A stretch of 23,470 nucleotides of DNA from an uncultured Eubacterium sp. GTDB lineage: Bacteria; Bacillota; Clostridia; Lachnospirales; Lachnospiraceae. A program made the position numbers and the translations under genes. The notes under the pieces were generated by a model. The model saw nothing but the letters and a program-made list of their open reading frames with translations. It was not told the origin of the DNA and searched no databases. The stretch lies in NCBI GenBank assembly GCA_905236735.1, contig CAJOOU010000247.1:1-23470 (forward strand). Reading direction: 5' to 3'. Shown in pieces: positions 14,864 through 21,856 of the stretch (the stretch's first letter is position 1; each line of letters starts with the position of its first letter).

Positions 14864-15172
14864 TTATTTCTGCGCCTCTAACTCCGCAATCTTTTCCTCT
14901 GCTTCAGCAATAACTGCCTTTGCATCCTCGATTTCCTTTTCTCTTGCTTCCTGCTTTCTTTCTTCGTTGATGTCATCAGCATCAGCCTTTATATCATCGC
15001 AGTTTTCCTTAACGGTGTTTACCGTCTCCATAACGCAGTCTGCTCCACGAAGAACTGCCGCAGTCACATGTGTATATGCTTTTTTGGCATCCTTGCTTGT
15101 AAGAATCTTAACACCTGCGGTTCCAAGTAAAACTCCTCCGCATAAAGTTCCGATTGTTTTCCATTTACTCAT
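14864..15172 (-). CDS. DUF6110-like small protein, partner of the adjacent ATPase
   Basis: A 102-residue protein that I match, from memory, to DUF6110, often found beside this type of P-ATPase in Clostridia. Residues about 5-22 (IGTLCGGVLLGTAGVKIL) form a glycine-rich hydrophobic segment that may insert in the membrane. TSKDAKKAYTHVTAAVLR follows, then an acidic, charged helix (about 65-100) likely to form a coiled coil. One Cys lies in the Gly-rich segment and two more follow (RGADC, ENC). The start is the ATG at 15172, with GGAGG eight bases upstream; a longer frame from 15220 has no such site. It has its own promoter and is translationally coupled to the ATPase. Function unknown. Confidence 0.75.
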   Translation of the reverse strand: MSKWKTIGTLCGGVLLGTAGVKILTSKDAKKAYTHVTAAVLRGADCVMETVNTVKENCDDIKADADDINEERKQEAREKEIEDAKAVIAEAEEKIAELEAQK

Positions 15173-15255
15173 TATTATTACCTCCGTATCATAGTTATAT
15201 TTTGCTAACGAGCGTTGCACCCGTCTATCTAAAACCCCAGTAAATAAAGGGTTTG

Positions 15256-15269
15256 TGTACTATAGTGCA
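15256..15269. promoter_or_regulatory. Candidate operator of the DUF6110-ATPase operon
   Basis: TGTACTATAGTGCA is palindromic except for one symmetric pair. It lies directly after the -10 box and covers the expected transcription start, a classic repressor position. It differs completely from the CsoR sites upstream of the copper operon, so a different sensor is implied. Confidence 0.5.
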
Positions 15270-15299
15270 ATTATAAATACGGAGCATATGTTAAGTCAA
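15270..15299 (-). promoter_or_regulatory. Promoter of the DUF6110-ATPase operon
   Basis: On -: TTGACT (15299-15294), 18-bp spacer, perfect TATAAT (15275-15270). The start falls near 15263, giving a leader of about 90 nt before the ATG at 15172. It lies beyond the copA stop, with no terminator seen in between. Confidence 0.75.
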
Positions 15300-15345
15300 G
15301 GCTAATGTTTGTTGCATTATTCTACTTCATCTCCGCTTCAACCAA

Positions 15346-15558
15346 CTACGCAGTAATTTCCGTTACCGTAAAATCCTTGTCCGCAATAACCGCCTTAATG
15401 TCCTCATCTGCCACATCTGCAGAAAGGGCAATAACCGCTGTTCCCTTTTCATGGGACACCTCTGCGCTTTCTACTCCCTGCATACCTTCAAGAGCTTTTT
15501 TTACCGTTGCCTCACAATGTCCGCACATCATTCCTTCAATTTTCACTGTTTTTGTCAT
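15346..15558 (-). CDS. copZ: CopZ-like copper chaperone from an internal in-frame start in copA
   Basis: The last 70 codons of copA, starting at the ATG at 15558, form a complete CopZ-type domain: MTKTVKIEGMMCGHC, then helix, strand and helix to the shared stop. A full ribosome site AAAGGAGG (15574-15567) lies 8 bases before the ATG, in copA coding sequence where it encodes Ser-Lys-Glu-Asp. That is as good as any start in the window and better than copA's own. Many Firmicutes have copZ as a separate gene after copA; here it is fused in frame. Independent translation is inference; the fusion is seen directly. Confidence 0.6.
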   Translation of the reverse strand: MTKTVKIEGMMCGHCEATVKKALEGMQGVESAEVSHEKGTAVIALSADVADEDIKAVIADKDFTVTEITA

Positions 15559-17919
15559 AATATTATCCTCCTTTGACAATTCTGTTTCTTCATATATTGT
15601 TGTTTCATTTTGTAATTCCGGCAGAGCCCGTTTCTTTATGGCTCTGTCCGAAGATGTATTATGCATATCAAAAAGGTTAAGTCTGAGCGCATTAAGGCAC
15701 ACAGTAACACTTGATACTGCCATGGCCGCAGCCCCCCACATGGGATTCATCTTTATTCCCGGATATGCTCCGGCAGCCATAGGAATCAGCAAAGCATTAT
15801 AAGCGAATGCCCAAAACAGATTCTGATGTATATCCCTTAATGTTGCCCGACTTAATCGTATTGCTGCAGTCGCATCGGTGAGTGTAGAGTTCATAAGTAC
15901 TACATCTGCCGAATCTATAGCCACATCACTGCCGGCTCCAATCGCTATACCTATATCTGCACTCACAAGAGCCGGCGCATCGTTTATCCCGTCTCCAATC
16001 ATAGCCACCCTGCCCCTTTTCTTTAATTTATTTATAACATTTTGTTTTCCTTCTGGTAACACGCCGGCTATCACCTTGTCTACTCCGGCAGCCCTTCCTA
16101 TTGCATTTGCTGTTTTCTCATTATCTCCCGTAAGCATAATAACTTCTATGCCCATGTTTTTGAGTTCATTGACCGCCCGTGATGAGGATTCTTTTATTGT
16201 ATCGGCAACCGCAATTATACCTATAAGGGTATCGTTTTTTGCAAAAAACAGCGGAGTTTTTCCCTCTTCGGCCAAATCATCTGCCTTGTCAATATATATC
16301 TGAGGAATGTCTGCAATCGTCGAAACATACTTCATTGAGCCTCCGCATATTGTATCATCGCCGGCCATGCCCTTAAGTCCGTTTCCCGCCACTGCCGAAA
16401 ATCCTGACACCTCTCCTGCTTCAATGCCTTTTTCCTCGGCTGCCCTTACTACAGCCTTTGCCAGAGGATGCTCGCTTTTTATCTCGAGCATATATGCTGT
16501 TTTTACAAGTTCAATCTCCGTTATGTTCTCTGCTGTAATAATATCTGTTACTTCCGGAGTCCCGGCTGTTATCGTTCCGGTTTTGTCAAGGGCTACTATC
16601 TGTACCCTTCCTGCATTCTCAAGAGCTTCCCCGGTTTTAAACAGTATCCCTCCTTTAGCGCCCACGCCGTTTCCTACCATTATGGCTACAGGAGTTGCAA
16701 GCCCCAGGGCGCAGGGACACGAAACCACAAGCACAGCAATGCCCCTCTCAAGAGCATCTGCCGCAGATGCTCCAAGCCCAAGCCATACTAATGTCACCGC
16801 CAGAGCGATTAAAAGCACCGCCGGCACAAACACTCCCGATACCTTGTCCGCTATCCTTGCTATTGGTGCCTTAGTCGCGGCTGCATCGCTTATCATACGG
16901 ATTATCTGTGAGAATGTGGTATCTTCTCCGACCCTTAGGGCCCTGGCTTTAATAAATCCTGATGTATTTATGGTTGCAGCGCTTACCCTGTCTCCTTCCT
17001 CTTTATCCACCGGAACCGATTCTCCGGTGAGAGCCGACTCATCAACCGCCGTAATTCCTTCTATAATTATACCGTCTACCGGTATAGCCTCTCCCGGTTT
17101 TACCGCAAAGATATCTCCGGGTTTTACCTCATCTATCTCTACTTTTACAAGCTCTCCGTCTTTTTCCACCACAGCTGTTTTAGGTGCCATTTTTACAAGG
17201 TTTTTCAGAGCATCCGTCGTCCTGCCTTTGGACAATGACTCCAAGGTTTTGCCTACGGTAATAAGAGCCGGTATCATTGCAGCCGATTCAAAATAAAGCT
17301 GATTATGATACAGTTCCATAAGCTCCATATTGTCTGTTCCATTTGTAATAAGCCAGGTCATCTCAATAAGCACATATAAAGACCATGCGAAAGACACTCC
17401 GGACCCCATTGCCACAAGGGTATCCATATTCGGACTCCTATGCGCCAATGTCTTAAATCCCGATTTAAAAAAAGCACCGTTTATCATCATTACAACGATA
17501 GCAATAAGCATTTGTATGATTGCAAGTCCGATATGATTGTGAGTCAAAAATCCCGGCAAAGGCGCGCCCAGCATATTATGCGCCATCGTGATATACATTA
17601 AAACAAAAAGGAACCCGATTGACATAGCCAGACGCCTTACAAGTTTTGGCGTTTCCTTATCTTTAAGGGCTTCTTCTTCCTGCCTCAGCTTTTCACTGGC
17701 GCTAATGGCCGAGCCAGCATCTCCCTTTTTGCTTGCTCCATATCCTGCATCTTCTACTGCCTTTATTATATCTTTTTCCGATGCAGTTCCGCTTACCCCC
17801 ATCGAATTGGTAAGCAAAGATACCGATACCGAATCCACTCCATCAAGAGCAGATACCGCCTTTTCAACTCTGGCCTGGCAGGCCGCACAACTCATCCCGG
17901 TAACAATATATTGCTCCAT
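15346..17919 (-). CDS. copA: Copper-exporting P1B ATPase with fused C-terminal CopZ domain
   Basis: An 857-residue Cu(I) efflux ATPase. N-terminal metal domain with GMSCAAC (C11, C14), membrane helices from about 97, TGE 298-300, the copper motif C401-P-C403, phosphorylated D445 in DKTGT, SEHPLA at 482-487, GDGINDAP 642-649, and the C-terminal helix pair with MAVSSVTV and NALRLN. After a linker of about 35 residues, a second metal domain (788-857) carries GMMCGHC (C799, C802) and has the size and sequence of CopZ. The codons before M788 contain AAAGGAGG eight bases upstream of an ATG, so free CopZ can probably also be made. Start at 17919 has AAGAGGT seven bases upstream. It lies 12 bp after csoR. 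Confidence 0.95.
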   Translation of the reverse strand: MEQYIVTGMSCAACQARVEKAVSALDGVDSVSVSLLTNSMGVSGTASEKDIIKAVEDAGYGASKKGDAGSAISASEKLRQEEEALKDKETPKLVRRLAMSIGFLFVLMYITMAHNMLGAPLPGFLTHNHIGLAIIQMLIAIVVMMINGAFFKSGFKTLAHRSPNMDTLVAMGSGVSFAWSLYVLIEMTWLITNGTDNMELMELYHNQLYFESAAMIPALITVGKTLESLSKGRTTDALKNLVKMAPKTAVVEKDGELVKVEIDEVKPGDIFAVKPGEAIPVDGIIIEGITAVDESALTGESVPVDKEEGDRVSAATINTSGFIKARALRVGEDTTFSQIIRMISDAAATKAPIARIADKVSGVFVPAVLLIALAVTLVWLGLGASAADALERGIAVLVVSCPCALGLATPVAIMVGNGVGAKGGILFKTGEALENAGRVQIVALDKTGTITAGTPEVTDIITAENITEIELVKTAYMLEIKSEHPLAKAVVRAAEEKGIEAGEVSGFSAVAGNGLKGMAGDDTICGGSMKYVSTIADIPQIYIDKADDLAEEGKTPLFFAKNDTLIGIIAVADTIKESSSRAVNELKNMGIEVIMLTGDNEKTANAIGRAAGVDKVIAGVLPEGKQNVINKLKKRGRVAMIGDGINDAPALVSADIGIAIGAGSDVAIDSADVVLMNSTLTDATAAIRLSRATLRDIHQNLFWAFAYNALLIPMAAGAYPGIKMNPMWGAAAMAVSSVTVCLNALRLNLFDMHNTSSDRAIKKRALPELQNETTIYEETELSKEDNIMTKTVKIEGMMCGHCEATVKKALEGMQGVESAEVSHEKGTAVIALSADVADEDIKAVIADKDFTVTEITA

Positions 17920-17931
17920 AATATTTACCTC

Positions 17932-18243
17932 TTATTTCATAAGTTTCTGTAATACGCTGCACAATTCATCTATTGTTTCATCTTTTCCTTCCCGTATGTC
18001 ATTCGCAACGCATCCCTTTATATGATCCTTAAGAAGCTCCTTGTTAAAACTGTTAAGAGCATTGGTCGCTGCTGAAACCTGAATGAGAATGTCCGGACAG
18101 TAGATATCATTTTCCACCATCTTTTCAATTCCTCTTATCTGGCCTTCTATTTTTTTCAGTCGGTTAAGCAACGCCTTTTGTTCTTTTTCACTTCTTTTTT
18201 TATTTCTTACTCCATCCTGGCAACAGCATTTTTTATCATTCAT
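17932..18243 (-). CDS. csoR: CsoR copper-sensing repressor
   Basis: A 103-residue all-helical repressor of the CsoR/RcnR/FrmR family. The Cu(I) ligands of CsoR are all present: C49 (YCPDILIQ), H74 and C78 (LLKDHIKGCV). The conserved N-terminal helix reads LLNRLKKIEGQIRGIEKM in pieces. An extra cysteine run CCC at 6-8 lies in the tail. With copper bound, the repressor leaves its operator and copA is expressed. The ATG at 18243 has AAGGAAC just upstream. Two matching 17-bp operators precede the gene, one inside the promoter, so csoR is autoregulated together with copA. Persulfide-sensing CstR relatives lack the His ligand; this one has it. Confidence 0.93.
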   Translation of the reverse strand: MNDKKCCCQDGVRNKKRSEKEQKALLNRLKKIEGQIRGIEKMVENDIYCPDILIQVSAATNALNSFNKELLKDHIKGCVANDIREGKDETIDELCSVLQKLMK

Positions 18244-18269
18244 TTATTGTTCCTTTTCCTCAATCTTCT

Positions 18270-18286
18270 ATACCCCGTAGGGGTAT
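18270..18286. promoter_or_regulatory. CsoR operator 2, downstream of the start site
   Basis: ATACCCC-GTA-GGGGTAT, perfect 7-bp arms. It lies just after the expected transcription start of csoR-copA and has the same arms as operator 1, with centres 35 bp apart. Confidence 0.85.
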
Positions 18287-18299
18287 TATTTACAATGCA

Positions 18300-18328
18300 A
18301 TTCTATACCCCCATGGGGTATTTGTCAA
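18300..18328 (-). promoter_or_regulatory. Promoter of csoR-copA
   Basis: On -: perfect TTGACA (18328-18323), 17-bp spacer, TAGAAT (18305-18300). The spacer is almost filled by a CsoR operator, so repressor and RNA polymerase should exclude each other. Confidence 0.85.
18305..18321. promoter_or_regulatory. CsoR operator 1, between -35 and -10
   Basis: ATACCCC-CAT-GGGGTAT, perfect 7-bp arms, matching the GC-centred CsoR operator pattern known from Gram-positive copper operons. Confidence 0.88.
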
Positions 18329-18336
18329 TAAGGTTC

Positions 18337-18365
18337 TTGTAGAATATTTTTCATTAATATATTAA
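18337..18365 (+). promoter_or_regulatory. Weak candidate promoter of the NUDIX gene
   Basis: TTGTAG (18337-18342), 17-bp spacer, TATTAA (18360-18365). It is the best pair found in the 63 bp before the NUDIX ATG but is far from consensus. Confidence 0.35.
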
Positions 18366-18391
18366 AATGTACAGGAAAGGGAATCCAAACT

Positions 18392-18850
18392 ATGAAACTA
18401 TCAACACTCTGTTATATAGAAGATGAGACATCATACCTTATGATGTTACGAAATAAAAAGAAAAACGATGTAAACGCCGGAAAATGGATAGGTCCGGGCG
18501 GTAAGTTTGAAAACGGAGAAAGTCCCGAAGAATGCGTTCTTCGGGAAGTTTATGAAGAAACCGGCCTGACTTTGGACCGGTATATGCTTCGCGGAGTTAT
18601 TACCTTTTCATCCGAAGGTTGGGAAGATGAAATAATCTTTTTATATACAGCCGACAAATGGCATGGCAACATAACAGATTGCTGTGAGGGTGAGCTTAAA
18701 TGGATAAAAAAAGATATGCTTGACACCGTAAATCTTTGGGAGGGTGACAAAATCTTCTTAAAACTCCTTGCAGAAAACTCACCGTTTTTTTCCATAAAAC
18801 TATCATACATAGGAGATGAGCTTACAGATCAAAAGCTCACACTTTACTAA
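18392..18850 (+). CDS. NUDIX hydrolase, MutT/8-oxo-dGTP diphosphatase-like
   Basis: A 152-residue NUDIX pyrophosphohydrolase. The Nudix box is complete: G37-x5-E43-x7-R51-E52-V-Y-E55-E56-T-G58-L, preceded by GKWIGPGGKFE. The short MLRNKKKNDVNAGKW lead-in and the GWEDEIIFLY strand are typical of MutX/MutT-like enzymes that clear oxidised dGTP, but other nucleoside diphosphate substrates are possible. AGGAAAGG lies about 11 bases upstream of the ATG. It is divergent from csoR and shares about 150 bp of upstream DNA with it. The nearest CsoR operator lies 70 bp before its start, so copper could affect it, though nothing shows this directly. Confidence 0.88.
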   Translation: MKLSTLCYIEDETSYLMMLRNKKKNDVNAGKWIGPGGKFENGESPEECVLREVYEETGLTLDRYMLRGVITFSSEGWEDEIIFLYTADKWHGNITDCCEGELKWIKKDMLDTVNLWEGDKIFLKLLAENSPFFSIKLSYIGDELTDQKLTLY

Positions 18851-18998
18851 AATACTCTGACTTTATATCAGACCTGAGGGTAATATATAGAAGGGTAAAT
18901 ATCTCACAGCATAAAAAATATCTCTCCGATGTAAATAGCAATAAAAGCAAAATTTTTTTGTTACCTACATATGACTTTCGCTCAATGTTTAATGAAAT
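18851..18998. other. AT-rich intergenic stretch, nothing recognised
   Basis: Between the convergent NUDIX and surface-protein genes. A small TCTGA/TCAGA hairpin at about 18856-18872 has no T-run. No open frame of note, no repeat and no RNA signature seen. Confidence 0.5.
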
Positions 18999-19058
18999 AA
19001 AAAAAACCGGTTTCACAACCGCAGCAACCTGTATTGGCTGCCATAGCTGTAAAACCGG
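18999..19058 (-). terminator. Long terminator of the surface-protein gene
   Basis: On - the arms CCGGTTTTACA and TGTGAAACCGG pair over 11 bp (one G-U). An inner arm pair GGCAGCC/GGTTGCTGC continues the stem to a loop AATACA, then eight T follow. Several pairs are G-U only in - strand RNA, which fits - strand use. Confidence 0.85.
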
Positions 19059-19072
19059 CTTATATTATCAGA

Positions 19073-20818
19073 TTATTTTTTTCTCTTTCCTGTCATCATT
19101 GCAAGACCGCAAAGCACTATAGCCAAAATAACCACTACACTTATAATAAGCGGTTTTTTATTTGTTTTCTCTTCTTCGACAGCATCTGCTGATTCGCTTG
19201 TTTCTGCCACATCAGTTACAAGACTCATGCTATCAAAACCTGTATCTGTACCAAAATAGCTGTCATATGCTGTTCTGTCAATGTAGTTTGTAGAGATTTC
19301 ATTATCATCATCTGTCTCTATTGTATTTGAATAGCTTCCTGTAACAGTGATTGTATATTCCGAAGTACCTTCTACTACCGTCTCACCGTTTGCAACTATT
19401 GTTACGGCATTTCCGTTTTCATCAACTATTGTTGCACCGTCTTCTGCATTAAGAGCTGAAATAGTTACATCTCCTGTTACTACCCATGTAGAATCACTTG
19501 AAACATTTACTATTGCCGGTGACTCAGTCTCCTCTGTTGCGTCTGCGTTTTCTGTAACATTTACAGCTCCTGTATATGTCGTGCCACCAAGAAGGTAAAG
19601 GTCAAGACTGCTTATTGTGTCAACATCTATATCACCTGATACTGTCTCTCCGAGAAGGGTAAATGTAACCTGACCTCCGTTTGAACCTGATGTGCCCCAG
19701 CTGTTTGAGTCATTTCCTGCAATCGTCATAAGATTTGCACTGTCAGAATCAAAATTAAGAGTAGTACCTGAAAGGAGCACATTAGCTGCAGTATTTGTTA
19801 CATAAAACATTGCTCCCGACTCGATTGAACTTGTAAGTGTCGAATCCACTGCCTGGAAGGTGGCAGTATCTCCTGTAGTTGTTTCCGCATCTCCGGATGT
19901 TGACTGATATATGATAATACCATTTGCAATCGGGTCACTTGCTGTTGCTGATGTTATTGTCGATGTTAAATCTGAATTGTAGATTAGTATGGTGTTTAAT
20001 CCTTCCATACCTGCAATCTGACTGCCGGTTGCTGTACCGGTTACATTGTTTACCTCAATATCACCGGTAGAGTAAAGAAGAGGGGAACCCGATCCTGCTG
20101 TACTTAAAGAAGAGTTGGTTGCCGAAATGCTTCCGCCTCCTCTGTCTGTAGCAATTGAAGCACAGTGCTCTCCAAGAGTTGTGATATCCATAAGATTTGC
20201 AATAATAGTACCGCCATATGTTGCATCAAGACCTCTTGAATTGTCCGATGAGGTACTAATAGTCACATTGTTTGCATAAACAGTTCCGCTGTCTGTAGCA
20301 AAGATTGCATTTGAGCCTTCTGAATCCGCTGTAAGCGAGCTGTCTGATATATATGCCATGGAGTCCTCATTTACTGAAAGGAGAATCGAGTTAACACCGT
20401 AAAAATTACAGCTGTCTCCATCCGAATCATCTCCTGATTTTGTAAGGCTTCCGTTTGTTATGGTAAGTGTTCCGCCGTTCTCGGCAAGAGCTGAGTTTAC
20501 ATCTGCTGTATCTGAGGCAATTGATTCTCCGTCAGATGATTCTTCACTGCCATCGGACGTGAGCGTACCAGTATATGTACCACTGTAATCAAATGTTGTT
20601 GTATTGGCGCCTCCGCCAAATCCGCTTGCATCGCCTTCTCCACCTTCACCTGATGGTGCTTCGCCTGATGGAGCTTCACCTGATGGTGCCTCGCCCGATG
20701 GTGCCTCGCTCTGAGTAACATCTGCTGCATAAAGCATTGTGGTATTTCCTGCAACAAGCATCAGACTCATTGCCAGTACAGTCACAAATGCCGTACCTTT
20801 TTGAATTGCCTTTTTCAT
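19073..20818 (-). CDS. Secreted, membrane-anchored surface protein with beta-helix-like repeats
   Basis: A 581-residue exported protein, function unknown. Signal peptide at 1 to about 32 (MKKAIQKGTAF..., ending MLYAA), then a low-complexity stretch with four GEAPS-type pentapeptides and a Gly-rich patch. The long middle (about 85-480) is rich in Ser/Thr/Asp/Asn with recurring short strands (ILLSVNEDS, GTVYANNVTIS, GDIEVNNVTGT), the pattern of right-handed parallel beta-helix proteins. The end has a membrane helix (KPLIISVVVILAIVLCGLAMM in pieces) and the tail TGKRKK, so it is anchored by its C-terminus without an LPxTG motif. The ATG at 20818 has GTGAGG eight bases upstream; a longer frame from 20869 would bury the signal peptide. 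Probably an adhesin or wall-associated protein. Confidence 0.8.
   Translation of the reverse strand: MKKAIQKGTAFVTVLAMSLMLVAGNTTMLYAADVTQSEAPSGEAPSGEAPSGEAPSGEGGEGDASGFGGGANTTTFDYSGTYTGTLTSDGSEESSDGESIASDTADVNSALAENGGTLTITNGSLTKSGDDSDGDSCNFYGVNSILLSVNEDSMAYISDSSLTADSEGSNAIFATDSGTVYANNVTISTSSDNSRGLDATYGGTIIANLMDITTLGEHCASIATDRGGGSISATNSSLSTAGSGSPLLYSTGDIEVNNVTGTATGSQIAGMEGLNTILIYNSDLTSTITSATASDPIANGIIIYQSTSGDAETTTGDTATFQAVDSTLTSSIESGAMFYVTNTAANVLLSGTTLNFDSDSANLMTIAGNDSNSWGTSGSNGGQVTFTLLGETVSGDIDVDTISSLDLYLLGGTTYTGAVNVTENADATEETESPAIVNVSSDSTWVVTGDVTISALNAEDGATIVDENGNAVTIVANGETVVEGTSEYTITVTGSYSNTIETDDDNEISTNYIDRTAYDSYFGTDTGFDSMSLVTDVAETSESADAVEEEKTNKKPLIISVVVILAIVLCGLAMMTGKRKK
20647..20706. repeat. 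Four 15-bp tandem repeats in the surface-protein gene
   Basis: Four 15-bp units of the form CRCCYGATGGWGCYT on +, encoding GEAPS-like pentapeptides just after the signal peptide. They differ at a few positions. Copy changes would keep the frame, so the stalk length could vary between strains. Confidence 0.85.
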
Positions 20819-20886
20819 AAATATAACCTCACTTTCGTCAAGGTCCGTAAGACCTTTGCTGTTTAACAAGTGTAGGTTAGTAGAAA

Positions 20887-20915
20887 ATTGTGACTAAAAA
20901 TGTAGTTTATTGTGA
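20887..20915. promoter_or_regulatory. Direct repeat upstream of the surface-protein gene
   Basis: ATTGTGA occurs at 20887-20893 and 20909-20915, exactly 22 bp apart, so on the same DNA face. On - the extended copies read TCACAAT-NNN-CTAC. They lie in the short gap between the SDR terminator and the surface-gene start, where its promoter must be. No clear -35/-10 pair is visible, which would suit activator dependence. Confidence 0.45.
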
Positions 20916-20928
20916 AGTTTTTGTGTAC

Positions 20929-20962
20929 AAAAAATCAGCCGCCACCATAAGGTGACGACTGA
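20929..20962 (-). terminator. Terminator of the SDR gene
   Basis: 12-bp stem TCAGTCGTCACC/GGTGGCGGCTGA (two U-G pairs in - strand RNA), TTAT loop, then six T. Confidence 0.9.
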
Positions 20963-20976
20963 TTATATGCCTTATA

Positions 20977-21750
20977 TTACATACAGGTGTATCCGCCGTC
21001 TACCGGTACCATAATACCCGTCACATATGAAGATGACGGAGATGAAAGGAATACTGCTGCTGTATCAAGTTCTCCCTCATTACCATATCTTTCCATAGGA
21101 ATCATAGTTCTTGCATTTGCCTGGAAGAAGTCTGAATCAAGTGTCTCTTTTGTAAGAGGTGTATAGAAGTATCCCGGGCAGATTGCATTTACCGTAATAC
21201 CGTATTTACCCCACTCAGATGCAAGAGCTCTTGTAAGGTTTACCACGCCACCTTTTGCAGCATGATACGGAGCAGAACCTGCCACCTTATTACCAACGAG
21301 ACCGTACATAGAAGCAATGTTAATAATTCTGCCGTATTTTGCAGGAATCATTGCCTTCTTTGCTACAGCTCTGGCCACCTTGAAAGTACCAAAAAGGTCT
21401 ATCTGCATCTCATTGTCGAACTGTGCATCCGTGATATCCTCTGCCGGAGCTACAGCTCCTGTACCGGCATTGTTTATAAGAATATCAATGCGTCCGAACT
21501 TATCCATTATCTCGTCAACTACAGCATTAACTCTGTCTGTGTCGGTGATATCACACTGGATAGGATATGTCTCAACACCAAACTCCTTAGAAATCTCATC
21601 AGCCACTTCTTTAAGTTTGTCAAGGCGGCGTGCAATCGGCACTATTGTAGCTCCCTGATTAGCAAGAGCCTTCGCCATCTGTACTCCAAGTCCTCCGGAG
21701 CATCCCGTTACAAGTGCTACTCTGCCTTTGAGATCAAAATACTGTTTCAT
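20977..21750 (-). CDS. SDR family oxidoreductase, gluconate 5-dehydrogenase-like
   Basis: A 257-residue classical short-chain dehydrogenase. Cofactor motif TGCSGGLG at 15-22, NNAG at 93-96, catalytic S147, Y162 and K166, then NAICPGYFYTPLT and VDGGYTC near the end. The length is normal. Overall sequence resembles gluconate 5-dehydrogenase/IdnO-like members, but SDR substrates are hard to read from sequence. R41-R42 after the second strand favours NADP(H). The ATG at 21750 has AGGAGG nine bases upstream; an earlier start at 21774 would overlap that site. It has its own strong promoter and terminator, so it is a single-gene unit. Confidence 0.88.
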   Translation of the reverse strand: MKQYFDLKGRVALVTGCSGGLGVQMAKALANQGATIVPIARRLDKLKEVADEISKEFGVETYPIQCDITDTDRVNAVVDEIMDKFGRIDILINNAGTGAVAPAEDITDAQFDNEMQIDLFGTFKVARAVAKKAMIPAKYGRIINIASMYGLVGNKVAGSAPYHAAKGGVVNLTRALASEWGKYGITVNAICPGYFYTPLTKETLDSDFFQANARTMIPMERYGNEGELDTAAVFLSSPSSSYVTGIMVPVDGGYTCM

Positions 21751-21794
21751 TAGTCGTTTCCTCCTTATATCCAATACATTTTTACAATAAGGTT

Positions 21795-21823
21795 ATTATA
21801 GACTAATTGTATTTATAATTCAA
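21795..21823 (-). promoter_or_regulatory. Promoter of the SDR gene
   Basis: On -: TTGAAT (21823-21818), 17-bp spacer, perfect TATAAT (21800-21795). Confidence 0.75.
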
Positions 21824-21856
21824 TTCAATTACAGTGTTTTTTATGCATAACAATTA

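Noticed and set aside
16307..17296. Long open frame (329 codons) on + opposite copA
   Set aside because: It lies entirely within the strongly conserved copA coding region, is Ser/Pro/Ala-rich low-complexity sequence typical of an antisense frame, and has no family resemblance.
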